Shown here piece after piece: positions 29,533 to 41,153 of a stretch of DNA of 64,000 nucleotides. The notes under the pieces are model-generated. The model did not search any database. It was not told where the DNA came from and saw only the letters and a program-made list of their open reading frames with translations. The position numbers and the translations under genes are program-made. Position 1 is the first letter of the stretch; each line of letters begins with the position of its first letter. The stretch comes from Hemicordylus capensis (taxonomy: Eukaryota > Chordata > Lepidosauria > Squamata > Cordylidae), in assembly GCF_027244095.1 (NCBI RefSeq), contig NC_069657.1:47924857-47988856 (forward strand). The letters are read 5' to 3'.

Positions 29533-30250
29533 CTAGCAGGACATGGCCAACTGTTAGAGCAGCGGGTCCACGAAATCATCCCCAAGGGCAGGAGAAAAAA
29601 CCCAAAGGGGAGGGCAGAGAGCCGGAGAAGAGGCTGCTAGCCAAGCTTGGGCACCTGGGGGCCTCCAGTCCCCCTTCCGCAGGCAAATCAGACAAGACAG
29701 GCAAACAAAAGAGGGCGAAGGAGCGAGACGCGGGCGCGGCAACGACGCGCTCTCAGCTGCAGTGGGAGAGGGAGACGCCGTCCTGGGGCCACTGGGGGTG
29801 CCTTGCTGGGGGGAGGCGGCGGCGCCGGCAGCAGCAGCAGCAGCCCCAGCTCCAGCCCTGCCGGCGGCAAAGCAGGTGAGCTCAGCGCGGGTCACAATGC
29901 CCCAGGCGCCGCCAGGAAGGGGAGGCGGGCGCGAGAGGGCGGCCGCCGCTGTCTGAAGACAAGGGAGCCTGAGCGCTTCCTCCTCCCAGTCGGACCCGTT
30001 AGCTCTGCGGGAGAGCCGGAGGGACAAAGGCCCGCCCGGTTTGAAGCAGCGGCGCACTTTGCCGCTGGGCGAGGAGGAGGAGGAGGAGCCGCCGCCGCCT
30101 GGGCAGATGCTGGCGCTGCATGCGAAGACTGAAGCCGCTGGGCGAGCAGCTGGAGGAGGAGGAGGGCCGCGCTCTGCAAAGTCTCCAGGCGACGCCTCCG
30201 GCCCAAGGACAGAAAAGAGCCAGCCTGGCGCTGGGGCTTAAACACCCGGG
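29533..30250 (-). other. Likely VASH1 5' untranslated exon with strong splice donor
   Basis: On the minus strand, CTAG followed by gtgagtgg at 29532 is a near-ideal donor inside the CpG-rich block. A plausible acceptor with a pyrimidine tract (tctgtctttcttaaag) ends at 29174, 116 nt before the chosen start codon. Joining them would give a spliced 5' UTR. The upstream limit is only a guess from the CpG content. Inferred from splice-site shape, with no transcript evidence. Confidence 0.4.
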
Positions 30251-30330
30251 GGCTGCACTGAGGGCGGCCACCTCTGCTTTCCCCCCGCGACATGCCAGGA
30301 GCCAAACACTGCGTGCGCATGCGTCCCTTC
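29560..30330. promoter_or_regulatory. CpG-island promoter region of VASH1
   Basis: A strongly GC- and CpG-rich stretch with GGC/GCC triplet runs, in sharp contrast to its flanks, 0.5-1.2 kb upstream of the VASH1 start codon. No TATA box stands out. This is typical of a dispersed vertebrate housekeeping-like promoter and could drive divergent transcription. Long open frames inside it on both strands are Ala/Gly/Pro-rich by-products of base composition. Confidence 0.75.
30314..30323. promoter_or_regulatory. NRF1-like palindromic site at CpG-island edge
   Basis: TGCGCATGCG matches the core of the NRF1 recognition element (YGCGCAYGCGC). It sits at the upstream edge of the CpG island, where such sites are common in vertebrate promoters. 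Binding is inferred. Confidence 0.35.
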
Positions 30331-30751
30331 GTGCGGCTGTGGCTAGTTAAAGGGACAGAGATCCCCCACAATTACCCGGCTAGCCTGCTGCAAGTTAACG
30401 TGGGAGCCGGCGAAGGAAGGACTACTCGGCCTGGCAGGCAGCGGGGTTAGGGTTAACCAGGGGTTAAACTCGTCTGGCAGCCGCATGTTCTGATTTACCG
30501 ACCTAATCCCAAATATTTGATGCTTATTGCGGGTTGGGTGTTTAGTAGAGAGGGAAAGCTCTCTGTGCATGCTCAAAGGCACTTGCGTCTTCCTTCATTT
30601 TGCTCTAGATTTCCGGACGGAGCTTTGGCGACGCTTACCTCAGACGAAGTTCTTTTCAAATCAAATGATGTGCTTAATTAGGGTTAATTATTGAAATCGA
30701 TATGCAGTATCAGGGTTTAACTTTAGACACGAAGACATATGCTAGGAGTCT
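30331..30751. other. Upstream flank, no recognised feature
   Basis: Sequence just beyond the CpG island; no gene seen. Confidence 0.45.
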
Positions 30752-30878
30752 TATTAAAGCTAAGCAGGCTCCTCTTTGGTCGTGTCTGGATGGGAGATAA
30801 TGTATAATACTACACTGAACTCCATAGAAGAAAGACAAGCTATAAATGTTAAAAAAAAAATAAAATAGAAAAGAAAAA
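30752..30878 (+). mobile_element. 5S-derived SINE of a second type, with A-rich tail
   Basis: 'taaagctaagcaggctcctc' and 'tggatgggagataatg' match the 5S rRNA internal control region. The downstream part ('agacaagctataaatgtt' then poly-A) differs from the composite SINE. Confidence 0.65.
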
Positions 30879-31030
30879 AAGAAAGAAGTGGGATGTACTT
30901 CCTTTAGCAGAGAAGAACTACAGCCCAGTCCTGCAAGCCTGGATTAGGGAAATGAGGCCAAGAGTAAATAAGGGGGAAATAATATATGTGATTAGTACAC
31001 AGTTATCCATAGTTACAGTAGGGTGTGGCT

Positions 31031-31305
31031 TAGGTCCCAGATGTTGTTGGCATTGTTCCCTCTAACAGGGATTCCCAGATGTTGACTACAACTCCCAGAA
31101 TCCCCAAGCAAAAGCCATTGCAGATGGGGATTCTGAGAGTTGTAGTCAACAACATCTGGACATCCCTATTAGAGGGAACACTGGGTGTTGGACTACAACT
31201 CTTATCATCCCTTTGGGCCTTTAGCCATTGGAGCGGTGGTGGTGGGGGGGGGGGGGCTGGGAGCTGTAGTCCAACAATATCTGGGACCCAAGATTGGGAA
31301 ATCCC
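31031..31305. mobile_element. hAT-type MITE carrying a nested MITE
   Basis: Outer arms TAGGTCCCAGATGTTGTTGG and CCAACAATATCTGGGACCC with palindromic inner blocks, split by the inner element at 31051-31183. A run of 13 G lies near 31245. Confidence 0.75.
31051..31183. mobile_element. hAT-type MITE nested in a MITE
   Basis: 133 bp, ends CATTGTTCCCTCTAACAGGG / TATTAGAGGGAACACTG, same family as 26462-26597. Flanks gttgttgg (31043-31050) and ggtgttgg (31184-31191) agree at 7 of 8. Confidence 0.9.
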
Positions 31306-31919
31306 ACAGTGGGATATGGGGAGTCTTGGGGATGACTAGGCAGTAGTGCCAAAGGCTTCATTAAAAAGGTTGACTTTGTTTCAAAGCAGGGATGGTTAGT
31401 GAGACAGTGATCTGCTCTTCTCAAAGGCAAATGAGATTGGTTCGATGAAAACCAATTCATACAATAAAGTCTGCCTGCACACTGAGGATGCAAGAGTTTA
31501 TTATTATAGGGTTTTTTCCCATGGTTGGGACATTTTTTTAAAAAAAAATCTTTACAGCAAAATTGCACAGTGCTCCTCCCTTGTCTTCTCTTCTTCTTAT
31601 ACAATTGTTGGTATCTAACACTGGCAAATAGTTTCTCTCTTGTTGCCCTCTCAAACACCCCTGCCCGTCACCATCCTGTTCGCTTGCTTCAGGTTGTTGT
31701 TGTTTCACCTTTGAGACTGAAGATTGGGTGGATCCATGCAAAATTTGGCACACCTAACAATGCAAGTTCTTCTGCACAAGCCCAACTCAACTCACAAAGC
31801 CAGGTCACACTGTGACCCTACATTGGTGTAGAATCCAAGGGAAAGAATTGTGGCATTTATGCAAGGACAAGTTAGTGGAGTAGAATCAAAAATATTAATA
31901 GTTTAATGAAATAGATATT
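31306..31919. other. No recognised feature
   Basis: Intergenic; short T-rich and A-rich runs only. Confidence 0.45.
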
Positions 31920-32582
31920 ACTAGCTGGGCCAGGCACAGAGCATCTGCTGCTCTAGTTCTCCCCACTCCTTCTCCCCATCCTCTCGGTTTCCCCCTTTGT
32001 TCTCAGCCCCAACCCCACTGTTTTCATTCCCCGCCCACTTGTCTGCCACCACCGCTTTCTTCCCCCGCTGGCATTTTTCTTCCCCCCCACTGCTTTCTGC
32101 CCCCCACCTCCCGGCGCTTTCTCCCCCCCGCCCGCCCTCCACCGCTTTCTCCCCCCCGCCCGCCCTCCACCGCTTTCTCCCCCCCGCCCGCCCTCCACCG
32201 CTTTCTCCCCCCTGCCCGCCCTCCACCGCTTTCTCCCTTCCACCACCTTCTCCCCCCCACCTGCCCTCCACCGCTTTCTCTCCCCCGCCCGCCCGCCACC
32301 GCTTTCTCCCCCCCCACCCTCCACCACTTTCTGCCCCCTGCCCACCCACCCCCTGCTGTTTTCTGCCCCCCTGCCCGCCCACCCCCTGCTGCTTTCTGCC
32401 CCCTCGCCCACCTACCCCGCCCACTTTCTGCCCCCCTTTATTTTCCCCCTCGCCTGCAAGTCTGTCTGCTGGCACTGCTGCTTTCCTCTCTCCCTACCAG
32501 CAGCTCACTCGCAAAGTCTCGCATGAACTGCCACGCATGGGATTAGCGACGGGCATGCCTTAGAGAAATATATAGATAGATG
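31920..32582 (+). mobile_element. Unclassified GC-rich element, copy A
   Basis: Begins ACTAGCTGGGCCAGG and ends GCATGCCTTAGAGAAATATA then TAGATAGATG. The same start and a similar end occur at 61994-60479 in reverse. The interior is mostly a C-rich minisatellite, so the long Gly/Arg/Lys open frames on the minus strand are compositional. Confidence 0.5.
32040..32430. repeat. C-rich minisatellite, 28-bp unit
   Basis: CGCTTTCTCCCCCCCGCCCG followed by CCCTCCAC repeats at an exact 28-bp period from 32115 for at least four units, with looser variants on both sides. Confidence 0.9.
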
Positions 32583-32909
32583 TACAGAGAGGCAAGTGCA
32601 GACTGTTTTTTAGTGCTGTTGCTGCTGGCTGTTTGTTAGCCACACCTATACTCCAGGACTAGAATACAAGTAACTAAAGCCCCATTCAAAAGCTGGCCTG
32701 GATCAAGGAATGGGTTAACCCAAAACACCACAATTGGCAAACTGCACTGCAAACTTGGTGATGTGGCTTGCCCTGGGAGAGGAGGACCTGTAAGATTAAG
32801 GGTGCAGTTCTAAACACATGAATAATGCCTATTCACTGATCTCAATTGGACGTAATCCTGAATAAAGATGTTTGGGAATATACTGTAAATTATGGAAGAG
32901 ACTCTTGAT

Positions 32910-33045
32910 CAGTGATTCTCAAACTTGGGTCCTCAGGTGTTATTGGACTTCAACTCCCATAATCCTCAAGCAAAGGCCACTGAGGCTGGGGATTATGGGA
33001 GTTGAAGTCCAATAACACCTGAGGACCCAAGTTTGAGAATCCCTG
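32910..33045. mobile_element. Near-perfect palindromic hAT MITE
   Basis: 136 bp, ends CAGTGATTCTCAAACTTGGG / CCCAAGTTTGAGAATCCCTG; the arms pair for about 54 bp with very few mismatches. Flanks ctcttgat (32902-32909) and ctctagat (33046-33053) agree at 7 of 8. It precedes a SINE tail remnant (33054-33090). Confidence 0.9.
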
Positions 33046-33142
33046 CTCTAGATAATACTGAGCTAGATGGACTAATGGTATGATTCAGTATAAGTTTACT
33101 TCATTTACACTCACACATATACTCTGCCTTCATTTCCAAGTG

Positions 33143-33281
33143 GGTGGGATGTCAATTTGTGGCCCTTCTGCAGATGTTGACCTACAACTCCCATCATCCC
33201 TGGCTATTGGCCACTGTGGCTGGGGATTACGGGAACTGCAGTCCAAAAACAGCTGGAGGGCCACAGTTTGACATCCCCCTA
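33143..33281. mobile_element. hAT-type MITE
   Basis: Ends GTGGGATGTCAATTTGTGGC / CCACAGTTTGACATCCCCC with the palindromic 'acctacaactcccatcatcc' interior. Confidence 0.75.
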
Positions 33282-34314
33282 GCCGATGAGTCATCATTAT
33301 ACATGTCCGCCATGCACTTTAATGCAACTCAGTCTGTCAACAGGAAGGATTCTATGACCCTTAAGATTCTGTTTTCATTTCCTACATTATTGGTGCTTGC
33401 ATAGCCCCATCATAAGCACATTGGAGTTTACTCTGAAGAACTTTCTTCCTAACAAGTTTGCTTTCGGGCGGGGTGGGGTGGGGGGAAATGTTTGTTTGGG
33501 ATGTCTGAAAGGTTGATGACAGGCTCAGCTCTGCACACACACATGCATGCACACACACACGCACACTCACTCACTGATGGGCCCTAACTACTTGGAAAGT
33601 GGTTTAATTAAAATTACTGGCTGACATCCAGACAAACGTTGTGTGTGCTGAAAAATATTTCACACACTCAATGGGAAAGGGGTCAATTTTGCTGATCTCC
33701 CCTTCCCTTTTCAGTCCACTGTGTCTTGGGAAAATTTGTCCTTAAGGATTGTGGGGCCCTCAGGGACAATATTTTGGGAGGCACAGTGAGCCCCAGAGGG
33801 AAAGGAAGATCAGAGAAAATTGCCTTTCTCCTGTTGTGCACACTAAATGTACAAAATTTAAAATTAAATTTTGGTACACACAACATTCAGTGCATGCCAG
33901 AAGCCCTGCAGCAGAGGAAGAGACCATCTATTTCCCAGATGGCTCAGGATGAGAGCCTGCATTGCTGTCACGCTGTTGCTGCTGTTGCTGCCTGCCACGG
34001 GTGATCTTTAGAACTGTGGCTGCTTCTGCTTTGTGGGGAGTTTGTGCAGGACTGGGGCCCAGGGTGAGTCAGCAGCCTGAATGCCACTTGCCCAGACTAG
34101 CCAACTGTGGGCCTATATAGCAACACTGCCTGTGGTGGCGGGGTCTCCAACAAAGGAGTGACACCAAAGGGGGTCACCTCTTTGGGAGAGCTACTTCATG
34201 GAACAATGAGGGCAAGGGCTAGCACCCCTTGCCAGGAACCTTTGTGTGTCCTGGTAGTGTGGTAGTGGTGGGTGGGTATTTTATATTTTCGCTTCTGTTT
34301 TAATTCTAGGGTGA
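33282..34314. other. No recognised feature
   Basis: Intergenic sequence with a short (CA)n-like patch near 33536-33562. Confidence 0.45.
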
Positions 34315-36895
34315 GTTTGGTTTATAATGTGTCTAGGTTTCTCTGGAGATGGGGAAACGGGGCATATCCACTGTTATGGAGCGGCTGTTCTGGAGGTGGT
34401 TGGCAAGTCAGCAGGCAGTGACCAGGGAAGGGAAATCAGAAATCTACTAGCTGTTTCCAAATTGTCCGGGGTGGCTCAGGAGTTCATAGCGGCCATGATG
34501 ACAATGGGCCTATCCCAAGCAGTCTTGGGACCGACACACTTTGCTGGTCACATGCTTGATCTGGTCTTTTACTCTGATCAGGGTGGTGTTCCATGGGTGG
34601 GGATTCCAGTGATTTCCCCATTGTCATGGACGGACCACCCAGTTAAGGTTAGACTTATAACCATGTCTCACCTCTTCAGGGGTGAGGGGCCTATTAGGAT
34701 GGTCCACCCAAGAAGGTTATTGGATCCAACAGGACTCCAAGTCTTGGAAGGATTTAGTGTTGGCTCTGCCAGTGATCCTGTTGATGCCCTAGAGGAGAAT
34801 TGGAACAGCAAATTCACTGGGGCAGTAGACATGATCGCTCGTAAGCATCCTCTCCGACCTGCTTCAAAACTGGCCCCTTGGTATACAGAAGAATTTCAGG
34901 GGCAGAAACAAGGTAGACAACTGCACTGGAGTGCACAAGGAGAAAGACTTGACGTGAATCTGACAGATTACAACATAGAGCGCATGTGTAGATCTATGCT
35001 CAGGCTATATCTGTGGCAAAGAAGCAACTCTTTTCTGCCCGTATTGCATCCACAAGTTCATGTCCAGTGGAGTTTTTCAGGGTTGTGAGAGGGCTAGTAC
35101 GTGCCCCTCCTTCCTTGAATCAGGATTTGGAACCATCAGTTACCCGCTGTGACATTTTAAATGAGTTCTTTGTGGATAAAATCTCTCATATTCAGGCCAA
35201 CATTGACTCTGCCTGACAATTACTGCAGTGTCTGATGTGGTATCCAGCAACTCTTCTTAAGTGGTTAGGTTTCATGTTGTGAATCCTGAGGATGTAGAAA
35301 CACTGGAACAGTGCGGCTGACCACCTGTTCTCTTCACCCTTGTCTGACATGGCTTATACTATGTGGCGGGGGGGGGTTGTTGTAGAAGGCCTGGTAGATA
35401 TTATAAATGCTTCTCTGAGGGAGGGCAGGATGCCTCCTTGTCTTAATCATTAGACCTCTTCTGAAGAAGCCTGCATTGAAGCCTCAGAGTTAAGCAACTG
35501 TAGGTTTGTCTCCAATCTCCTATGGTTTGGCAAGATAATTGAGAGGATGGTGACCTCCCAGCTCCAGGAAGTCTTGGAGAAAACTATATATAGACTTGTT
35601 TCAGTCTGGCTTTTGGGCAGGCTATGGGGTGGATACCACCTTGGTCAGCCTGATGGATGATCTCCAATTAGGAATTGACAGAGGGAGCGTGATTCTGTTG
35701 GTCCTTTTGGATCTTTTGGCAGCTTTTAATACTATTGACTTAGTATCCTTCTGGAGTGTCTAAAGGGGTTGGGGGTGGGAGGAACTACTTTGCAGTGATT
35801 CTGCTCCTACCTCTTGGGCAGATTCCAGATGGTGTCCCTTGGAGACTGTTGCTCTTCAAAATCTGAACTTTTATATGGCATCCCGCAGGGCTCCATATAG
35901 TCTCCAATGCTTTTTAACATCTACATGGAACTGCTGGGAGAGATCATCAGGAGATTTGATGCAGGGAATTATTAGTATGCTTATGGTAGCCAAATCTATT
36001 TTTCCATGTCAACATCATCAGGAGAAGGCATAACCTCCCTAAATACTTGCCTGGAGGCAGTGATGGATTGGATGAGGAATAACAAACTGAGACTGAATCC
36101 AGATAAGATGGAGGTACATATTGTGCAAGGTCGGAACTCAGGAAACAATTTTGATCTGCCAGTTCTGGATGGGGTGACACTTCCCCAGAAGGAACAGGTA
36201 CGCAGTCTGTGGGTGCTTGGGATCCCTGGTGTCCAAGGTTGTGGCGGTGGCCAGAGGTGCTTTCTATGAGCTTCAGCTGATACGCCAGCTGTGTCAATTT
36301 CTTGAGATAAACCACCTCAGAACCGTGGTACATATGCTGGTAACCTCCAGACTTGACTTCTGCAATGCACTCTATGTGTGGTTGCCTTTGTACATAGTCC
36401 AGAAATGGCAGTTGGTACAGTATGCGACAGCCTGGTTGGTCTCTGGGTTATCTCTAAGAGACCATATTACTCTTATACTAAAAGAACTGCTCTAGCTGCC
36501 ATTAAGTTTCCAGGAAAAATACAAGGTGGTGGTTATAACCTATAAAGCCCTAAACAGCTTAGGTTCTGGGTATTTAAGAGAACGTCTTCTTCACCATGAG
36601 CCCCAATGCCCATTGAGATCATTTGGAGAGATTCATCTGCATTTGCCACCAGCTTGTCTGGTGGCTAGGCCAGGACAGGCCTTCTCTGTTGCTGTTCTGA
36701 GATTCTGGATTGCGCTCCCTGCTGAAATAAGAGCCTCCTCATCTCTGACAACTTTTTAAATTCTCTAAAGACTTGTTTTTTCACCCAAGCTTTTTAACTG
36801 GACTGTGGCTTAAAAATGAAAACCTTAAAACAATTTAAATCTGTTTTATGTTGATGTAAGCCTCCCAGAGAAAGAGGTTTGGGGTGGTCTACTGT
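34315..36895 (+). mobile_element. L2-like LINE, copy 1 (dead)
   Basis: Colinear with copy 2 at 44978-48109. It encodes broken pieces of the endonuclease (e.g. 'MGLSQAVLGPTHFAGHMLDL' then VFYSDQGG) and of the reverse transcriptase ('VLLDLLAAFNTID' in place of the usual DLSAAFDTINH). The YADD box reads YAYG at 35976-35987, so a catalytic Asp is gone. About 480 bp present in copy 2 is missing near 34470. A C-terminal 'LRFWIALPAEIRASSSLTTF' segment and an L2-like 3' end follow. Many frameshifts and stops. The L2 rather than CR1 assignment is from protein style only. Confidence 0.85.
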
Positions 36896-38725
36896 AGTGA
36901 CTAGCCTCCCCAGAAGTGAACCCTGTCTTGACTCACAGGCTGGTGAACTCCAGGGCTCAGCCAATCAGCACACTAGGTGGGTGGGACCTAGAGAGCTGTT
37001 GCGAGGAAGAAGGAAGGTTCTTTGTTAGAAAAAGAAGCTAGGCTGGAGGTGCTCAGAGGAGGACATGTGGCCATGGAGGATGGCTATAGGAGAATAACTC
37101 TGCAGATCCTTGAAAATCAGGAGGGCAGAAAGCTTGAATTTTCATCTGGAGTTTGGTGAGTTCAAGGGGAAAGGGAAATTTAGTCTAGGTCAAAGTTTTA
37201 GTCAGACTTTGCATCAGGGAAGTTATATTTCTTTGGCGTGTGTGCTTTTGCATATTCCTGATACTGTTTTGTTATAGTTTACCTGCAATGTAATTAAAAT
37301 AAGAAACATTATTAACCTATGCACATCCTACCTAGTGCAATGCAAAAGACTTTATAAACACTTAAACATGCCTACGACAACCTATTTTTGTAATCTACTG
37401 AATATTCTTAACTGTATCTAAGAAATCTAGAAAGCCTCAGATGGAAGCAATTTGCAGTAATGGAATGAAACTCTTTTTAAGTCTTTCCTTTTTACAAGCC
37501 TCTCTGAGTTGGTTTTTAATTCAGGAAAAGGCGGGGCCAAAGGGGGAATTTTCTCTGGTGCAAGAACATCCCCAGACGTCCAGCAGCTATCAGTTTTCTT
37601 ATCCTGTGTAAGCTTACACATGGAAGCTTTTTTTTTTAAAAAAAAAAATTTGCCCAATACCCAGTTCTGGAGGGACCTTGGATTACAGCACCCAATCCAC
37701 GGGTCCAGTTCTCTGCAAGTTTTAGGGTGCTTGGTGGCAGCATTTTGAACCTACCGATAATTACAGAATAGATTTAGGAGAAGCCTAGCCAGGCAGCTCA
37801 GCAGGGATGATTCAGCATTTCCTTCCCTCATGTGAGCTTGCTCTGAGACAAAGGCTTCAATCCACTACATCTACACATTTGAAAAATAAATAAAATAAAT
37901 AATATATAAAATAAAAACATTGGTGTGGATGTTAATCAATAATCCCTCCCTAAAAAGCAAATTTAATTACTACTTAACATTTGGTGAAATTAATTGGAGC
38001 TACTTTTGCAACTACTTTTAAGAGGTGGAACATAATAGGTCAGTAGAATTTCAGGACTTTACTCAGATAATCTGTGCAAATTGTTCTGCACAAGTATCCA
38101 TGAAGTAATAGGTAGAAACAAAATATGATACGGTGCTTTTTCAGGTAGTTTTCTTTTTTTACTTTGTATTATTCCTCACTATTATTTACAGGACCAGTCA
38201 CAGAGAGAAACTGAATGTAGGGCATTGAGTTTAAAGTGATTGTGTAAAAAAAAAAAAAAGGAAAAAATATTTTCAGAATAACCATTTTCTCATACAAGTT
38301 GTCTGAAATCTTACACCTTCTTGGTATGAGAATTTGTCCTGCCAAACTTAATAGGCTTTCTACAACTGTGTTGATTGATGAAGACAAATTGTACTTGACA
38401 ATACACTGTTTGATGTGTAGATAGTTGTTCAGGCTTGAAGCAGTTCTTTCTTCCTCTCCTACAATTAATGATTATTCCTAGTAATTAAGTAAAAACTTGG
38501 GAAGTATTTTTGTCACTTTCTACTTTTTGCTACAGTAGTTATCTATCTACAGAAGTATTTTAACTATGTAGTCTGATTTTTTAAAAATAAAGTAGTTGTA
38601 ATTACCATTCCAGTACATGAAAAGTAGATTAACACCTACCCATCACTGCTTCCTTCCTCCACAATTCAAGGTACTTTAGGACTGCCTGCTTCTGGCTAAA
38701 TATACCCATCTGACTGGGTTGAGCA
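36896..38725. other. No recognised feature
   Basis: AT-rich intergenic DNA, especially 37860-38640. No domain in the open frames and no repeat family identified. Confidence 0.45.
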
Positions 38726-38877
38726 CAGGGGCATAGCTAGGAGAGAGGGGGATCATGTCCGCTCATCTCCCCGGTGGCCCCTCAGAGTGAGACAGAGAAT
38801 GATGAAAATAAGGAGGGGTGGAGCTGGGGGCCCCCAGGTTCTTTGAACCCATCTGCTCAGTTATAGCTACGCCCTTG
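38726..38877. mobile_element. hAT-type MITE with 8-bp target duplication
   Basis: 152 bp, ends CAGGGGCATAGCTAGG / TATAGCTACGCCCTTG. Flanks gttgagca (38718-38725) and gttgggca (38878-38885) agree at 7 of 8. Confidence 0.85.
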
Positions 38878-38885
38878 GTTGGGCA

Positions 38886-39060
38886 AGAGGGTTCTACTCT
38901 GCATGCCAAAGGCTGCTGAAGCTCATTTGTCAAGTACACAGGACAGGGCCTTTTCGGTGATTGCCCTTAGACTGTGGAACTCATTTCCAGGTGAGATTCC
39001 CATGGTTCCCTCACTCCCAGTTTTTTGCAGATGACTGAAGATGGCCCTTTTCATTTAGGC
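38886..39060 (+). mobile_element. L2-like LINE C-terminal fragment
   Basis: Translation holds the degenerate end motif 'FSVIALRLWNSFPGEIP' seen at the C-terminus of squamate L2/CR1 second open frames, then a lost 3' end. Confidence 0.55.
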
Positions 39061-39218
39061 CTCTGATTAATGAGTAATTGCAGCTACAAACAAATTTTAG
39101 TTGGTTTTGTAGCTGCATCTGCTGGTTTCTTTCATTGCATTTTTAATGAAGTTTTCATGTTTGTTTTGATTAGTTTGTTTATTAATTTGTTATTCATTAC
39201 CCTTAGGAAGAACAGTAT

Positions 39219-41027
39219 GGCCACATTCACACATAATGTGAAACCAGAGTGAGCTGAACCCACGGTTAATTTTGTAAATGTGAATTGCATTGCAGACGTT
39301 CATCCAACCTCAGCCAGGCAACCTCCAGTTTTGGGGTAGGGGAGCCCCTCCCTCTTCCTTGTCCACCAAAGCCACATCCCAGCAAGCTCCGTAGTGCTCG
39401 TGTCCCCAGACTGTGGGCAAGACATCAGAATGTCTGCAGGGTGGCAGCCATTGACCATGATCTTCAAGTGGGGGCATGCCAAACACGATAGTGTATTTCT
39501 GGAATGAATGGATTGCCCACCCTCGGAAGGGAAAGGGCGTTTAAATCCCTTTAAATGGCATGCAAACCCTTCTTCTGACAGCAATTGCACTCCTGCCCTT
39601 GTAAGAGCCTCATACCCAAACTGTCTTGCACAAGCACAATTGCTGACAATGGGGGTGGGGATGCTAAGGGGCATTATTTTTCTGTAACTCTGGGAAGGGA
39701 TCATGATGACTTCCTAGGAAGGAATATGTATATGGAGTGTGTGTGTGCAAAGGGTTCTGGGGTCTGGTCCACTGTGACCAAGGGATGCTCTTGCAATGGC
39801 AGACCCCAGTTAAGCAGTCCAGGGACACCAAACCAAAGTCCTGCCCCCATGTCGGTTTGCCGCCTGGGGATTAGCCTTCTCACGAGAGGGCCAGTCCACT
39901 GGGGAGGAACAGAGGCTCGGTGAGCTTCAGGCCTCCTTCGGCCTCTGCTCTCATGAGGTAGACCTTCCACATAAACACCACCCACCGCTTGTGTAGGGCC
40001 CCCATTCCCTTTGCTTAATAATAGAACTTTCACACAGTGATCCCTCCTCTACAGGCAACCCTTTCATGGACCCAAAGGATAATTCGCTGCTCCATGTGTC
40101 TGGACGGTACCAGGTGGGCAGACTAAGGAAACAACAGGACTGGGGATAGAGCTTCTCCCTCTTTCAAATTTCCTGGGTTCAGACCTGCATTGCAGCACAT
40201 GCACATAGGCTGTCATGGGGAATCACAGGAGAGGGGAGCCCTGATTCTCAGTGATCCCAGGAGAGTAGGGTTGCCGTGCTGGGCAAAAATAAAGACAGAT
40301 GGGCAGCCAGATTGGCAGAGGGTCTGCTTGGGCTGATTCTATGCAGCAGTCACTAAGACAGGGAGAGGTGTTGCCAGGGTACCTGTCCCCACGGCTTGCT
40401 TGTGTTGAGCAACCAGGCAGGGCAGCATCTGCCATCTGGCAGGCATGCATATCTCCATGGCCTTACTCTCTTGTGAGAGAGCAGTCCTTGGGAGAAGGGG
40501 CATTGTCACACACTATTAGTGATTCTGCCTGATCCCCACGTACCCCAGGGCAGTTCTTCTTTATCAATTCATTTCTGGCGAGCAAAACACATTGTGTCTA
40601 TCTTGCCATCCCGTCCCCTTTCTCTTCTGATTGCCAGAAGGGGATGACGACAAGGGACACAGTGGGAAGCGGGGATCCCCCCCATGTGGCATTTCCATTT
40701 AACAGTGTTAGAAGCTTGGGATGGGATGTGGCAGCATCCCTGTTGCCGGGCAACAGCTTGAGTAGCTCGGAGATGGGGTGGGACAAGTGCTCGGAGAGGC
40801 AGCCATCAAGAAGCGTGGCAGGCATGGAGTGGACACATTCCTGGGTGGGTCTGGGCCACCCTCTCTATGATTTTGGTTCTAGAAACAGCGCATAACCATG
40901 GTAATGGAGGCATCTGCATTCTGATGTAAAGCTGCAGTCCCAAACCTCAGGTTGGAGCAGTGAAACTCACTACATTCTAACCTCTGCCCCATTTAACTGT
41001 GGTTGAGCGTTATGTGCGAATGGGGCC
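39219..41027. mobile_element. Candidate 1.8-kb DNA transposon, unclassified
   Basis: The left end GGCCACATTCACACATAA and the reverse complement of the right end (GGCCCCATTCGCACATAA) agree at 16 of 18. Similarity continues loosely inward (AAACCAG.. / CAACCAC..). No target duplication is seen, and open frames inside (134 residues at most) show no transposase domain. Confidence 0.4.
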
Positions 41028-41074
41028 TTTAATAAATAAACCAGCACTTTGTCCAGGTTTGACACTGTCTAAGG

Positions 41075-41153
41075 CAGGGGTTCCCAACACTGGATCCCCA
41101 GATGTCATTGGACTACAACTCCCATCATTTCTAGCCACAATGGTCTTCAGTTT
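41075..41153. mobile_element. hAT-type MITE, left arm only
   Basis: CAGGGGTTCCCAACACTGG then 'ggactacaactcccatcatt'. The right arm is missing. Confidence 0.6.

Noticed and set aside
29554-30371. Open frames of 160-167 residues on both strands of the CpG island
   Set aside because: Ala/Arg/Gly/Pro-rich shadows of CpG-dense sequence, no homology recognised.
31921-32475. 184-residue Gly/Arg/Lys-rich open frame on the minus strand, with overlapping frames
   Set aside because: Produced by a 28-bp C-rich minisatellite; a repeat whose phase shifts among frames is not a gene.
36896-37320. Possible LTR (solo) after the L2-like LINE
   Set aside because: No paired terminal repeats, no clear ends or flanking duplication; left unclassified.
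39300-39704. 134-residue open frame as a transposase
   Set aside because: No DDE- or hAT-dimerisation-like motif visible.
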